A stretch of 64,000 bases of DNA from positions 1,009,559 to 1,073,558 of the forward strand of contig JANPWX010000028.1 in NCBI GenBank assembly GCA_024734555.1, given 5' to 3'. Each line of letters opens with the position of its first letter. The first letter of the stretch is position 1. The stretch comes from Trochalopteron elliotii. Its lineage: Eukaryota; Chordata; Aves; Passeriformes; Leiothrichidae. Positions 49,433 to 62,925 of this stretch are shown here, piece by piece. The translations under genes and the position numbers were made by a program. The notes beneath the pieces are model-generated. The model did no database searches and had not been told where the DNA came from. It saw only the letters and a list, made by a program, of their open reading frames with translations.

Positions 49433-52400
49433 TCTGTATTCCATCCATGGTGACAGTGCTCTGTTCATACAAAGCATTCCATTATTTTCAGATTGGCACA
49501 ATTGACACAAAAAATGGATCTGTCTATACTTTTTCTCAGTATTTTTCCAAGATTAGAAATTATTTCCCCTTCATCCAGGTAATCACGTGCCTTAGTTATG
49601 ACCTGTTTGTGACAGCTGCTGCTTGGTGCATAAATAAATGTAGATTTAGAAGGACCTGATGAATCCAATGGTGGTGATACACAAGCATGGTGCTAGGAGA
49701 ACTCTGGTGCTTTAAAGATCAGTCTAACAAGGAATTTATTATCTTAGTTTTGAAGCTAACTTTCTGTAACAGAAGACGTTGGCACAATTGTATGTTTAGA
49801 ATTGAAAAACTTCTTAGTTTTTAATTTTTTAGTGTGAAAAACTCAAGCTAACTTGCTAGCTTTGAAGGCAGTTTTTTCTTTTTTTCAATTACAATACTTT
49901 CCTAAACAGCATCTAATCCAATCCTCAGGAAAATGCCTTCTTTTCTCCTTATGAACAGCACATGACTCGTAATGGCCATTCTCTGAAACGTACTTCTAAT
50001 CATTTTTAGAATTTAAACTGGTTGAAAATCATCAGTGTAAGCTGTTTGACCTGAAAAAATCCAATAACATTTAAATTTCGGGGAAATACCATTATTTTTT
50101 TCTTTATCTGTTGGCTAGCAAGATTGTACTGGTATGTTTCACTACTCAGCTCTTCCCAGGTCTTTCCTGATTGGAAATTGCCATAAAGATCAAGTTGCAG
50201 AGAGCGGTTTTTGTCAGATTGGCCAAGTAAATTTACTGCAAGAATTTTTTTAATATCAATGGTAACTTACTAAAAAAACTTTGTTATTGTTGTGTGAATC
50301 TTTTATACTGTGTACTGGAAAGATGAGCAGGTGGAACAAAAGCCAAATTGCTCTGAAAAAGATATAATTCATCTGATGTCAGATATATTATTGCTTTAAA
50401 AAATTTTAATTTTTAGTACTCAGTATCAAGTATGGCAATACGTGGTTAGCCTAGCTGTAGTGTGTATCACCTGGAGTCTTCAGAACCCACCAAGTAAAGG
50501 GTTTCAGGTGTCATTGTGAATTCCAGATTGTTTTGAAAGGAACTTGGGCATATGCATCAATAATGGACCCCTGGCTGTAACTGTATGTTTCAAGTGCTCG
50601 GAAGTCTTGAATTACACCTAAAAATCATAAAATAAACTTTCTATAAGAGTATAGTTGCTATAAAATATTTTGTAATTCCCAGCATTTTGGGGTTCAGCTA
50701 TGAGAGTTACTCAGGTGTATCTAAAGGCTTACACTAGAAGGCAACACTGCTCTCTGCCCCTGCACCATCAATAACCATTGAGCTCGTCATCCATCACTTG
50801 GTTCCACAAACTGACTCATGGACACAAGTGAGTCATGTCCCAGTCTGACTTGGAAGAGACAGCAGCCCCTTGAAATATCTGAAAAATCAAGTGCATCTTG
50901 CCCCCTACTGCTGCAACTTTCTGCCTTTGGTTTTTGCACTTGGTGCTCCCTTGCTAATGAGGGCTCACATAACCACACATTTATGTATCTCAGGTATGTT
51001 TGTACATGTTACCCTCAGGGGGCTGGGTGCTCTTTAGTTTTGCGTGCTCACTCGCAGGAAAGTGTTTGACTTCCTGGAAGAGCCCTTCTGGTAGCCGTGG
51101 CAGGGGCTGGAGGGCTGCAGGCAGATGGTGCCGTGCGAGGGGCTGGAGGCTCGTGCCCCTGGGCACCCAGCCACTGTCTGCCCACAGCACTCACACACTG
51201 GGGCCTTTATTCAGTGCCACATACATGCGCCGGAAACATCCCACAGAATGTCCTTGGCACAGCCTGGCTTTGTGCAGCCTTGCTTGGGGACGGGCTGTGG
51301 TAATTTCATAGCGTGTTACAAGATTCCTTCATGAAGCATTCTTTCCAGCCATTAAAGGGATTTTTATTTTGTTGTTAAAGTTCACTGAAGCTGACGGTTT
51401 TTCAGCTGGGCAAGGCTGTCTGCATGCGTGGGAAATCACTAGAATATAAGCAACGGGATTCAGTGAGCATTCAAAGCTACAACTGGTAATTCCTCTTCAG
51501 GTTAAGAAATTAGTAAGCTCCCTGAGCAGAAGCAAGCACAGGATGTAAAGGTCACATTGACACTTTTTATAACATTATGAAATTAAAGAACAAGTTGGGT
51601 TGAATAAATGAAGCCTGTCTTTAAGGAGAAATAATTTAAAAAGTCTGGTCTGGGAGTGCAAATCTATAGTATCATTATGCATATATGAAAGAGAATATAT
51701 TCTGTATATTTTTTACCACAACCTTAAATTCTTCTAAGCAGAATATTTAAACACCATAAGTACTTTTCTGTTACATTAGGATTCACCATTACATTGCTTC
51801 ACCAGAGTTTTAATAAATTTTTTATATTTTGAACTGTCTCAAAAATTCATAATACTCTTTGCTCATAATTTTACTCCTCAGATGTTGTTCCCTTCAAGCA
51901 CTGCATTCAATACTGGTGACAAAGGAGCACTATGAATGTATTATCTTTTAAACTCTTCACTATTGAAGGTCTAGAATTTTGTCTGAACAGACAAGGGACA
52001 AGTTTCAGTGATGTTTTTAGGGTTACAGGTGGGAAAATAGTAATTATAGTATGGCTGTATCTTTGTCTCTAAAGAACTGACAGCCACTTGGTTTTGGCAA
52101 GGTGAGCACAGCTGGGCTCAATTGTTGAAACTGATGTCCAGGGTTTTTCCTTCTTTTTTTACAGCTAGAATGATCCATTGTAATACCCAGTTTTGGCCTT
52201 CTATTTTGGGATCTTTTGTGACATCCTGTCCTTTGGAGGAGCCCATGGAAGAAACTGAGGGACAAAGAGAGCTACTGCTCTGTATGCTCTGTATACCTGT
52301 CCTGGGGATGTCTAAACAGTTAGCTGAGACTTCCAAATATGAGGTCTATTTCTTTTAGGGAGAAACAGAGAATAAAGCTCCTTTTTTTTCTTGTGCAAGA

Positions 52401-55400
52401 GGCCCCTTGCTAACATTTGCAAATATGTTGACAAAGGTCTGGTGTTTAGACAGGAGGGGCCATGGTTTCTTCTTAGTGAGTATGTCATTTGGCTAGTGTA
52501 ATTCAAAGAAAACAGAATTTCAGAAAAAATCTTTAGTTCTTTGATTATGTAACTTATTTTTACAAAGTATTCTACACCCTCAAACCCAATTAGTGGCATT
52601 CAACTCATCCAAAATTCACTTAATATTTGGAAATACAGAATTTGTTACACATTGTAAGGGCATCATCCCGTGTTTCAAACTTCATAACAAGCTTATTCGA
52701 AGAAAATAAAGGCTTTCTAGTATAATATAAATTGAAATCTTAATACACTCTTTCTAATGCTGTGAAAACTGCTGTAAGCAGTTCTTGAAGGACAGAAAAT
52801 CGTGATTCAGCATGTTAGTGCTTAAAAACTGGAAGTTTCAATGAATGCAGATTGATTACTGGGTAATGAGTATTGATGGGAGTTGAAGCTAAGTCCAAAA
52901 CATTGGCATGTTCCTAACTGGCTAACTGTTTTTATTGGAGAGTGTTTCACATCAAGTGAAATTTCAATCTTGTGGAACAAAAATAAAAGTTTGGAATATG
53001 CAGCTTTCCTGGAGAACAGAAACCTTTGTGTACTCACCAGCCCTTCCCCAGCCTATTAAAACTGAGACAAGAAAGTTACGAAAAGAATTTCGAGTGTATT
53101 AGTGTAAGAAAATATAAAGACTTGAAAAAGCAGTGGTCTCGCTGTGGTGTTCTTGGTCACTGTGTGCCCTGTTAGATGAATCATGCTCTGAAATGTGTTT
53201 AATTTCTGGCATGTGGCATGTCTTTGTCCCAAAGCTTCAGATATCCCATACAAATACAGTTCTCTTTTTGCTCTGTAATTGTGGCTCTAGTGCAAATCAT
53301 TTCCCATCGTAGAACTGCTGGAGGGTTTTGGCATTTTAATGGCGTGGGGTTAATTGCTACTCTGAAGCATTATTGTACACCAAACACTGTCTAGGTAGAA
53401 CTGACTAATTCTGAACTATCTCTGCTCCATCTTTGTTAGTGGAAAGTCTCAGGGTCTTGCAGATGTTCCCCTACAATTTTCCATGAAGCTGTTCACTAAA
53501 GGATATATTTGTTCCAAAGAAACATCTCAGTGCCAAGTTTGGGAATAAATGACATTTCAGCGTGTTTGTGCTCAACTGATGAAATATTTAAGTATGCAGT
53601 TTTCTGTTTCGCACTGGTTTGGCTTTTGTAGCTAAATTAGAGCCAGGTGCACAGCTCAGCCTTGCTTGAACTTTGATGGTTTGCTGATCTCTTTAAGTAA
53701 GATGGCATAAATGGTTTGACTTTTTCTTAAAACCCCCAAAGGTCATTACAGTTTTAATGCGCTCAGGTGGTGCTTCAAAGAACTTGTTATTTTGCACAGC
53801 TAATTCTAAATAGATCTATATGATATTTCCACTACCAGAACTTTAAGTCCTTTATTCTTAGAAAACACTATTTCTGTTAACGCTTGAATGTACCACATTG
53901 GTAAACTTAAATATTTCAGAACTTCTTTATTTTAGTCTTAGAATAAACATGTCTAAAAATAAGCTGGCATCAACTTTTTCAGTGTCATGTGATATGCATA
54001 ATGAACCCACTAAACTGGAAAAAGGAGAGTTATGTTTTGAGGGAGATTTGATTTCCAAAAGAACAAAATAACGTTTAAGCTTTGACAACAAGCTGGGTAA
54101 CAAAAGAAACCCAAGTCATTGAGGAAAAGTACCTAATCATCATGTCAGTTTGACATACTCGTTTGTACGAGGGAACTTTTTTTTTGGTAATCTGTTTTGA
54201 AAACCATGAAATAGTTGGTAGCAAATGTTAATCTCTCAAGATGTGTGAACCCTCTAAAAAAAACCCGAGCACCACGGTCCTGGTTTGCATGGTGTTGACC
54301 TGAATAAGGGGATAATGTGCTTAAGCAGCTTATTCATTCTTCAGTGGCCTTTGGAAAGGGAGCAGCTCCACAATGGTTTGCCACTCAGGGCGCAGACGTG
54401 ACCACTGTTCTTTTCACTTGCTGAATGTTTCATTCTTTTGTGTCTGCCACGGGTTTCTTCATACGTTTTTCCAAACAGGACCATAAAGGAACTTTTTTGG
54501 GGCTATTTCATGTCAAACTGTAACGTTTATTAAGCAGAATGCACTGAGCTGTAAAGGAATTCTGAACTCTGAGTATATAGCTGGCCAAGCTTTTCATCAG
54601 AGATGTGTTGCTGAATTAATTGTCTCTGCTTGTGAGACTTCCCAGGCTAGAGGTTTATACATACTCCAGGAAGACTGTAATAATTGTTTTAAATATTTCA
54701 CATTAAATTTCAGCATCAAAGATAGGTGAATAAATTCAAGCAGTGAATATAAATGGAGCTGCTTTGGAGTTCTGAGTTTCTGTGTTGACGATAGATTTAA
54801 ATGCTCACAGACATGAAAAATGCAGAAGTAGCAAAAGGAGTGTAAGAGCCCATGTACGTTTCAAGGCAGACCCACGGCTAGTTCAGCACTTTTTGAACAG
54901 AGTAATGGGATGCCTGTTTCTCTTGAACTTTCACAGAATCACTGCCCATCTAAACTGCCTTCTTGAAGGAATGTGACTGATTCTGTCTGGCTGCAAAGTG
55001 TTTTAGAAACATGTCTTCAGAATTTAAAAATAAAAGGACCAAAGATTTTTTTTTTTTTGAGCATTGTTTTTTAAAATGAGAAAACAGACATTGCTTAATT
55101 AAATGCTTGTAAAAGTTCTTTGAAAAGAGCAAATTAGGGAGAAAAATTAGGGGAGTTGGAAAGTGATTAAGTTATTTACTCTGAATTGACAGTGGAACGT
55201 GCGATATCCATGCATAGGACATGGAATACCAGAAACCTGCTGGCATGGAAAACTGCAGCAATGGGATTTTAGAAATGAGATTGCTGTTTCTGAGTCCTAC
55301 TGTGATGTTTCTGACAGAGGCTCCTGAGGCGTGGCAGTTCTTCTTTCCAGCCTTTTGTGCTCAATCTGGTGGGAAGCATGAGACAACTCATATGGGCTCT

Positions 55401-57314
55401 CCTAAATTGCCTGAAGATTGCGTGTTGCTAAAGAGTTAATTTGCACTTCCTATGAATTTATATCCATGATATATAAATTTATCCTAGATTTTTCAGGTTT
55501 TCTTGAGGTCATTTTTAATAACTAGATAAACTCAAATTGGAAATGAAAAAATAATTTCAGAAATAGTTCTTGACTACAAAGTTTGAAGTGATTATATCAA
55601 AACAAGAAGATTATATAAAAGGGACAATTACTTTGACAGATACCAGATCAAACTCTTGCCAGTTTTTCCTGCAGTATCTAGAATAGGTACAGAATTATTA
55701 TTTTGATTTCACTGCTAGAATATTTAGGATAATGTGAATACGCAGGCAAAATTATTTCTGAAAAAAAATATGCTACTTAGACATGAATGCTAAAGTGTGT
55801 TGGTGAAGGGAGTAAATAAAATAATTACAGTGTAATGACATCACTTTCATGTACAAAATAATATTAATTTTGAGCTTTATTCATATTTCACTTCAAAAAG
55901 CTGAACTAACAACTTCTGAATGTAAGTAATGTGTTACAAATTGTTCTGAATTGGTGATTAATTTAGCAAGTTTTATTTTGTAAGAAAATTCAGCTTTTAA
56001 ACCTGCTTGATTTTTTAAAACATTCTAATCTTATTTCTTTACATCTTTGTGGAAGTGGAGAGAAAATCGAGGGAGAGACAAACATCTCTATCTGTAGGTC
56101 TGCATCAGGAGCCAGAATACCACCAAAAAAAATTAAGTTTCATACTGATTCAAATAATTGTTTAACAGGGGCATGTGACCCAGAGGATTTTTTTCAGTTT
56201 TGCAGTTTAAAAAAGCTGGGATGGGAATTTAGGCACTTCTCTAAAATTCAGAAATCAGATTTCTGTTTCCCAGTCTGGGTCAGGCAGAGAGAGCTTTCCA
56301 GACTTTTGCTTCATTTTGCATTCTGAAGACTCTCTTGGAAAGGCGAGGTGGTCTGCATTTTTCTTCACAGTGTTTTTCTAGCTGAAGCTGATGTACAAAA
56401 AATTTCTACCACCCCGTTGAATTTGCAAATTGTTTTTGGATGAAAAATGTTTAGTCAAGCTTCTGACCTATTCTGCAAGCTGTTTGGGAACCTGTGGGAG
56501 GATTGCACATTATATACAATGGGGAAATTAGCTTGTTTTCAGAGGCATGTGAGAAATAATAACAGAGTGTCTTTATACCTGAGTTCCTGGGAGAGCCAGT
56601 GGAAGTGTGAGGCTTGCTGTGGGGAAGTACAAATTTAGTAATTTGTAAGTTATAACTTGGAAATACATCAGACCTTCTAGTAGTGAAGACATGGAATGAT
56701 ACAGGCTTAATATTTTAATGGGAAGTATGGATTGTAAAGCTAAAGAAAGAAGAAGTACGAGATCTAAGCATAGACAAATTCAGAAATCATATCCAACTGG
56801 TGGAACCTGGATAGCTGAAATGAAGAATTCTAGAATCTAAACTGATAATATCATAAGTTTGGAAAGAAAAGGGCAAAGGGTTGGGTATGTTTTGGCATAT
56901 TAAATTTTAGAAAACAACACTTTTTTTGAGTATCAGCTCATCAACACAGTTGAAATGATGGGAGGGATTTGTGAAAGATGATGATAAAATTAAGGAAAAT
57001 GGCTCTTTTAAAATGTCAGAGCACTTTCAGGATATAAAAGAAAAATAGAGAATTACCAACTAAAGCTTTAAAAGATACTTTTGAAACCTGACATCCCAGA
57101 GTAAACTTTACATTTTCACTTGGAAACTATACACTTGCTTTGAGACTAGGGTATCCCTTTTCCTTGATACAAAAGGGTGTTTCTTTAATCTCTTTATGTT
57201 TCTTTGGTCCTAAGGTAGAGGTGGATAAGTTGATATGCACTTCATATGCTTGGGTTAATCCTCAAACACTGTATTTTTGTCCCCTTCTTATTAACTAAGA
57301 GTGTAGTATTGTAA

Positions 57315-57461
<147 letters not shown>

Positions 57462-58680
57462 TAAGTGATATATCTGTGCTACTGATGGGTGAATTTCACT
57501 ATGACCTTCATCTTGAGAGAAATAAAGGTCAATAGCTTATGAAAAGACGACAGAGTTGTTAGGTTCCAGGTCATTTTTGTTTTGAGCATAGTATTTTATG
57601 AGTTTATAACTGCCTTAATTATTTACCTTCAATATTGCAGTTTTATGACTTATATGAGCAGTAAAATTCATCTGAATATAAATAGTTTTTCAAACTTCTT
57701 TTTCAAGATTTAGATTGTTAAATATTTTTCTAATAATTTTCTGTGTCTGGTGCTGTGCCTACGTGATCTTCTCTGTCTCTGTGATTTCATACATGAGATG
57801 TCAGCAGCCTAAAAGAAGCTATCATACTTGGCAATCCTTGCCTCTGCCCCCACCAAACCCGTGACAGGACTAAGCTTAAAACACTGAAGTGTTTTAAATT
57901 TAAATGTCATGGTATGGACCTACACCAAACCAGCTCTTTCTCTGCTTCTCTTTTCCTATACAGAAAGTAGTTAAATTTATTATTAGATTGTGATGCAGAA
58001 AATAGTTCTTCTTGCATGTCAAATAACACGTTTGCTCGTATTTTCCTTGTTCGTTAAAATATTTAGAGTTCTAACTCTGCATTCAGTATGTATATCTAAA
58101 ATAGCTTAACTGCCAGATCCTTAGAGGAATGTGTTTTCTGCGTCTGCCTCCCAAAGATGAGGCTGAGCTGTAGAGCCTGGAAATACTTTCCAGCTCCTCA
58201 GTCTTGCCTTGTGCCTCATGTGCATTTGATACCTTACCTGGACATACACAACTTCTGTTCTTTCTGACTTGGTTGCTGTGCAAAAGAAACTTGGCCAAGC
58301 AGGTAGTATTAATTTCTGTGCCTGAAACACATATTCCTTCATGTACTATTGTACTCTTCCCCATCGTCCCCACTGCCACTCCCTTGTTCATTATCTTCCT
58401 ATGGAAGTTGCTGGTTTGACTCTATCCTGTTGTATGTTTCCTACTCTGTTGAATATTCCCTTGCAGATAACATTGATGAACCTTCCTAATGGAGTCACCT
58501 CCCTAAAAGAATGTTCAGAGCATTAGAAATTGCACTGTGGTCTGTGTTTTGAGAATCTCTAACATAATACATTCTCTAACTCGCCCTTTCTTTAAAATGA
58601 ACCACTGTTCTTCATACTAAAGGAAATAATCAGAGTCAAGCAGATTATCTCAGTAACGTTTGAAGGTTTGGTTGACATGC

Positions 58681-58754
58681 ACTTTTTACTTAAAGCTCTG
58701 TAATTTTGAGCAATTTTACTTTTTAGTTTAAAGCTCTGTAATTTTGAGCAATTT
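58681..58754 (+). repeat. 37-bp tandem duplication
   Basis: Copy 1 is 58681-58717 and copy 2 is 58718-58754. They share TTAAAGCTCTGTAATTTTGA without change and differ by one substitution and one single-base indel near the junction of the first ten bases. The high identity suggests a fairly recent local slippage event. Confidence 0.9.
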
Positions 58755-61700
58755 GTGTTTGCTTGACCTTCTGAAAGATCACTTTGTTCTCAGCTAGATC
58801 TGTCATGGTCAGCAGTGGTTGAAGTTCATGTTTGAAGTGGAGCATTTAAAAATTGTAATTCCAACTTTACATTATTTACTTGTGAATTGTTTTGCCTGTA
58901 GTGTGACACCTGCATTCATTATGATACCCATTTACTAAAGTGAAGGGAAAAGTGATATAGTTAAATCAAAATCAAGTCCAATTGCTCAATAATTTTACAC
59001 TTCCCTAAATTCAGATTTGTGTTTAATGTGTCGCTGGTAGACTCAGCACCTACAGCTGATTCTGGCATAACAGGTCTGACTGTTAAAGATGCAGGTCATG
59101 ATTCCCTTTATTGTGGTATCTAGGTAATTGTATACTTTGGTTACATGATAGTTATTTTTTCCTTATGAAAATTTCTATTATGTTTTTCCTCTTTTCACTT
59201 TTCTTGGCCTTCTGCTGGCTGTTTCACTGGGCGAGCATTGCTTTGCTAATCTTAGATGCATGTTTGGTCTGTTACATTTTATGTTAATCATATTTATTGT
59301 TAGTTATTGCCATGGTGCTCCAAAAGAAGCTTTCTTATTTAACACTGCCTTATCAGTTCTAGGAATGGGATAAATTCTGGTGAAATCTGCTGTCGTGGTG
59401 TTTTCAGTACATCTCCGGGACATACATAATCATGAACATTGTAAAGCATGAGGCTGTCATGTATTTTTAATAAGTCTAAATTAAAGACAGGGTGATGACA
59501 GATATTTTCAAGTTGGAAAGCTATGTGAAATACCTATTTTAGATTTTTTTCACCTTCATAATTCTCTAGAGAGGCCAAATGCTAACAGAAGTGAGAGCCA
59601 GGTTTTAGAAGCATTGCCTGGGAGCAAGAAGGAGGGGGCAGCAGTACAGGGTGGTGTACTCTGTAAAGGCTTTTTATTGGCTTCCAGGGAATTTTCCTAG
59701 ATGTCATCTGGATTGATTGTTAAGTTTTGAAAATCTAGATTTTTATAAGCTGATGCAGCATAATTTATAGTGTTTCTTGTTGAAATGTCACCTTTATACT
59801 GCAAATGGCATGATAATAAAGAAAATGCTTTATAAAAAGGTATAGTTTCATCAACTGCAATACTTTTCCTCTTCTCAGCCTCCACTGATACTCACCCCAA
59901 AATGTTCTTCTTATGAAACAAAATTATTTATGAAAGAATCAGGATTAAAAGAAAAAAAACCCAAAACAAACCAACAAACCCAAAGGTTAAACTAATCATT
60001 ACTAAAAGATTTTGGTACAGTATCTAGTGTGCTATCATGGCAGAATGGAACTAGTACATTATGATTTTTCCCAGATGAGGGAAGGCAGAAACATATGGAA
60101 AGTATCTGTACTTCTGGTGACAAAAGTCCAGTGAACAGCTTTTATTTATTTACATATGTATACGATTATCTATTTATTTATTACCAGTGCCAGCAGCTAC
60201 CCTCTCTGATGGCAGATACTGTAATTTCCCTGGGCATTACCAGGTGGTTCTTGCTTTTGTGTCAGTGCAGTAATTTAGAGGAACAGGAATATTCTAAGTG
60301 GAAGGAATATTTTATGACAGGAGAAAAAAATGGACAGTTGTCTTCATCAGTGAAGAACATAATACCAACTGGAATTCAGAAACGTTTTTTAAGTTTCTGC
60401 CCTGTGGAGAAATGGGTCATAAAACATTTAATACAGACAAGTCAATTTTTCCAAATTACAAGTTGTTCTGAAGTATCTGTGTTTACAGAGGAAACTTTGG
60501 GAGGAGGGATTGCTAAACAACACTTTGGTAACTGGGATTGATCCACCAAAGCTTCCTGTGTAACCAGAGAAAATAGCTCTGTGTTTTTATTCCAGTTCCT
60601 ATTTCTTCTCTGCTTGACTGTGATGATGCAAAGAGAAATATATCAGTGGCCAAGAGGTATTCATGTACAACGGTGAAAGGATTATGGAAATGCTTGAGGG
60701 GAAAATTATGTAGAATAGAGATGGAACAATAAATGAAAGAAGAGGAAAAAAGCATCTTTTCAATAACAGGGACATGAATTTCCTTGTCTAATGCAAGAAA
60801 TAGATTTAAAGAGTATGGAAATTCTTTCTCTATTTCCAAGGATATTTCATTTTCACAAATCTGGTAAAGATAACTTCCACCCTGAACCCGTCAAAAGAAT
60901 GTCAGAGTAGGGAAGAACAGCATCCTACCAGCTTGCTTTCTGATGCAGATCATCCCCAATAGAAGTCATTATACTGGGCAGGGAAAATACTGACTTGCAC
61001 CTCTGGCATATGAACAGATAGGAAACTTAGAAAATGGAAAGAATCTAGTGGAATTTCCATAGATTATTTCCTTGCCTAACTACCACAACCCCAAAGAGTT
61101 GGATGGAATTAGTTATTACTCTGTTAGGAGCTAAACCCCATGCATTTGTGATGTGTATGAGCAGCTCTGTATTACTGAAATTATCTTTCTGTGTGTGTGT
61201 GATGGTAAGTTTTCAGTTACACTTCAAGATACAAATAATAACGGTGGACCCTTGAAAAGTAATGCCATGTGTCGTTTACGTTCTCTTCTGTAATGATATT
61301 TTGATTAAATCCTTCCCCACTCCTTCTATATGCTGTGCTTTTCTCAAGTTTGTGAGCTATAAACCAAGCTGCTGACAATTGTAATTCACTGTGTTCCATC
61401 CTAAATTACCATGATGCAGTCATTATTCCTCATTTGCCTGATTACATTATTCACAGATGGTAGCAGTATTTCATTTCACTTCATGTACTACTTTAAAGCA
61501 GTGTTTTATGGGAAATATGGTTTAGTTAACTTTGAGAACAACTATAAAAGCACTATATCCACAAAATCAAAACTAGAAAAATATTTTAATAGCTGTTTTC
61601 GTTTAGTAGATTACATGAGAATATAGTTCAATTTGTGACTAAATTAATTAATTCATACAGCCCTTACTTTGGGCAAGAGAATGTACTGGCAAGAAGTCAG

Positions 61701-62275
61701 CTTATAGGATGCATATAAGGTAGTGCATCATTAAGGGAGTGGTTGGACCACACAGGCATTCTGACAGTATGTTCAAGCACAGGTTATGAGAGCATTGGTG
61801 CCTCTGTCCTCTTTTGCACTGTAGTGGTGCAAGACCAAGACCATGCCTATATGTTCCCGTATTGATTGAGCTAAAGTGGCTGTCAGAAAGTGTGCAGGAA
61901 GAAATGCTGCTGCAACAACTCCCTCCTATGGCAGACTTAGTGAAGATCTTTTTCTAAGGAGATTTTTTCCCTCATTTGGACTTAGGCCCTTTGAAGCAAT
62001 TCTTCAAGTCCATGACTACCTGCTCTTTACACCATGCAGTGAATATTAACTTCTCACTGTGGACAGCAGGAGACGAGAAAGGTGGGACCTTCAGCAGTAG
62101 CCTATAGGCTGTCTTGACTACAGCTACAATTGCTCTTTCAACCTACCCTCAGGTCCTCCTTGTGCTTACATATGAGATTCATTTCCAGTCATTGATGGGT
62201 TTGCATTCTTCCTGAAACTATCTGGGTCCAGGCTTCCTTGCCCACCTAGACTCCAAGGTGGACTTTTTTATAATC

Positions 62276-62311
62276 ACAAGATAAGGCCATTCAGAAGGCT
62301 CCTTATCTTGT
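62276..62311. repeat. Perfect 11-bp inverted repeat (hairpin)
   Basis: ACAAGATAAGG, a 14-base loop, then CCTTATCTTGT. The AGAAGGCTC of the loop region recurs in altered form about 30 bases downstream. The stem does not extend further, so this is annotated only as an inverted repeat. Confidence 0.75.
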
Positions 62312-62903
62312 TTGGCTATTCAAGAAGGCTCTTGGACTAAGAAAAACCCACACTGAGGTTTTAAACAGGGAACTGTTTCTTTGGAGAATGGACAGTGCTG
62401 TTGAAGAGGAAACTCAACCAGTTTCATAACCAGGGTTTATTTTTTTACAATAGTTCAAGCAACTATCATGGTTTGTCTGAGGAGAATCTTCAAATTTTGT
62501 GATTAACCATGATGACTTGTAACTGATTCCACTTGCAACATTTAAATTGTCAACAGATGTCAACCAGCTCTAGGAAGGTTGTTAAAGAATCCTGAACCCT
62601 TCCCCAGGCTGTGGTGCTTAGTGGGGTACCCTGCTTGGAATTGTCCTCACCTGCCTGTGTGGGGGAAAAAGACAAGTAAACTAACTGTACTGTGTTTCTT
62701 GAGATGGGATGCTTGTGTGCACATTTGACACTCTTTCAGTTGCCAGTTGTCAAGGAACTCTGACATGAAGGAAGGAAGACTTGGTAGAAGAACATCTGCT
62801 TCTGTGTGTTCTGTTACATAAAGGGGAGTAGGTTAATTAATTCACTCCTAGTATGAGTATCCTTATAAATACATCACAGAAAGAAGAATGTAGGCAAGCA
62901 ATT

Positions 62904-62925
62904 TTGGTTGGTTGGTTGGTTTGGT
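62904..62925. repeat. (TTGG)n microsatellite
   Basis: About five units of TTGG with one extra T, passing into TTTTG. A plausible length-polymorphic marker in intron 6. Confidence 0.8.
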
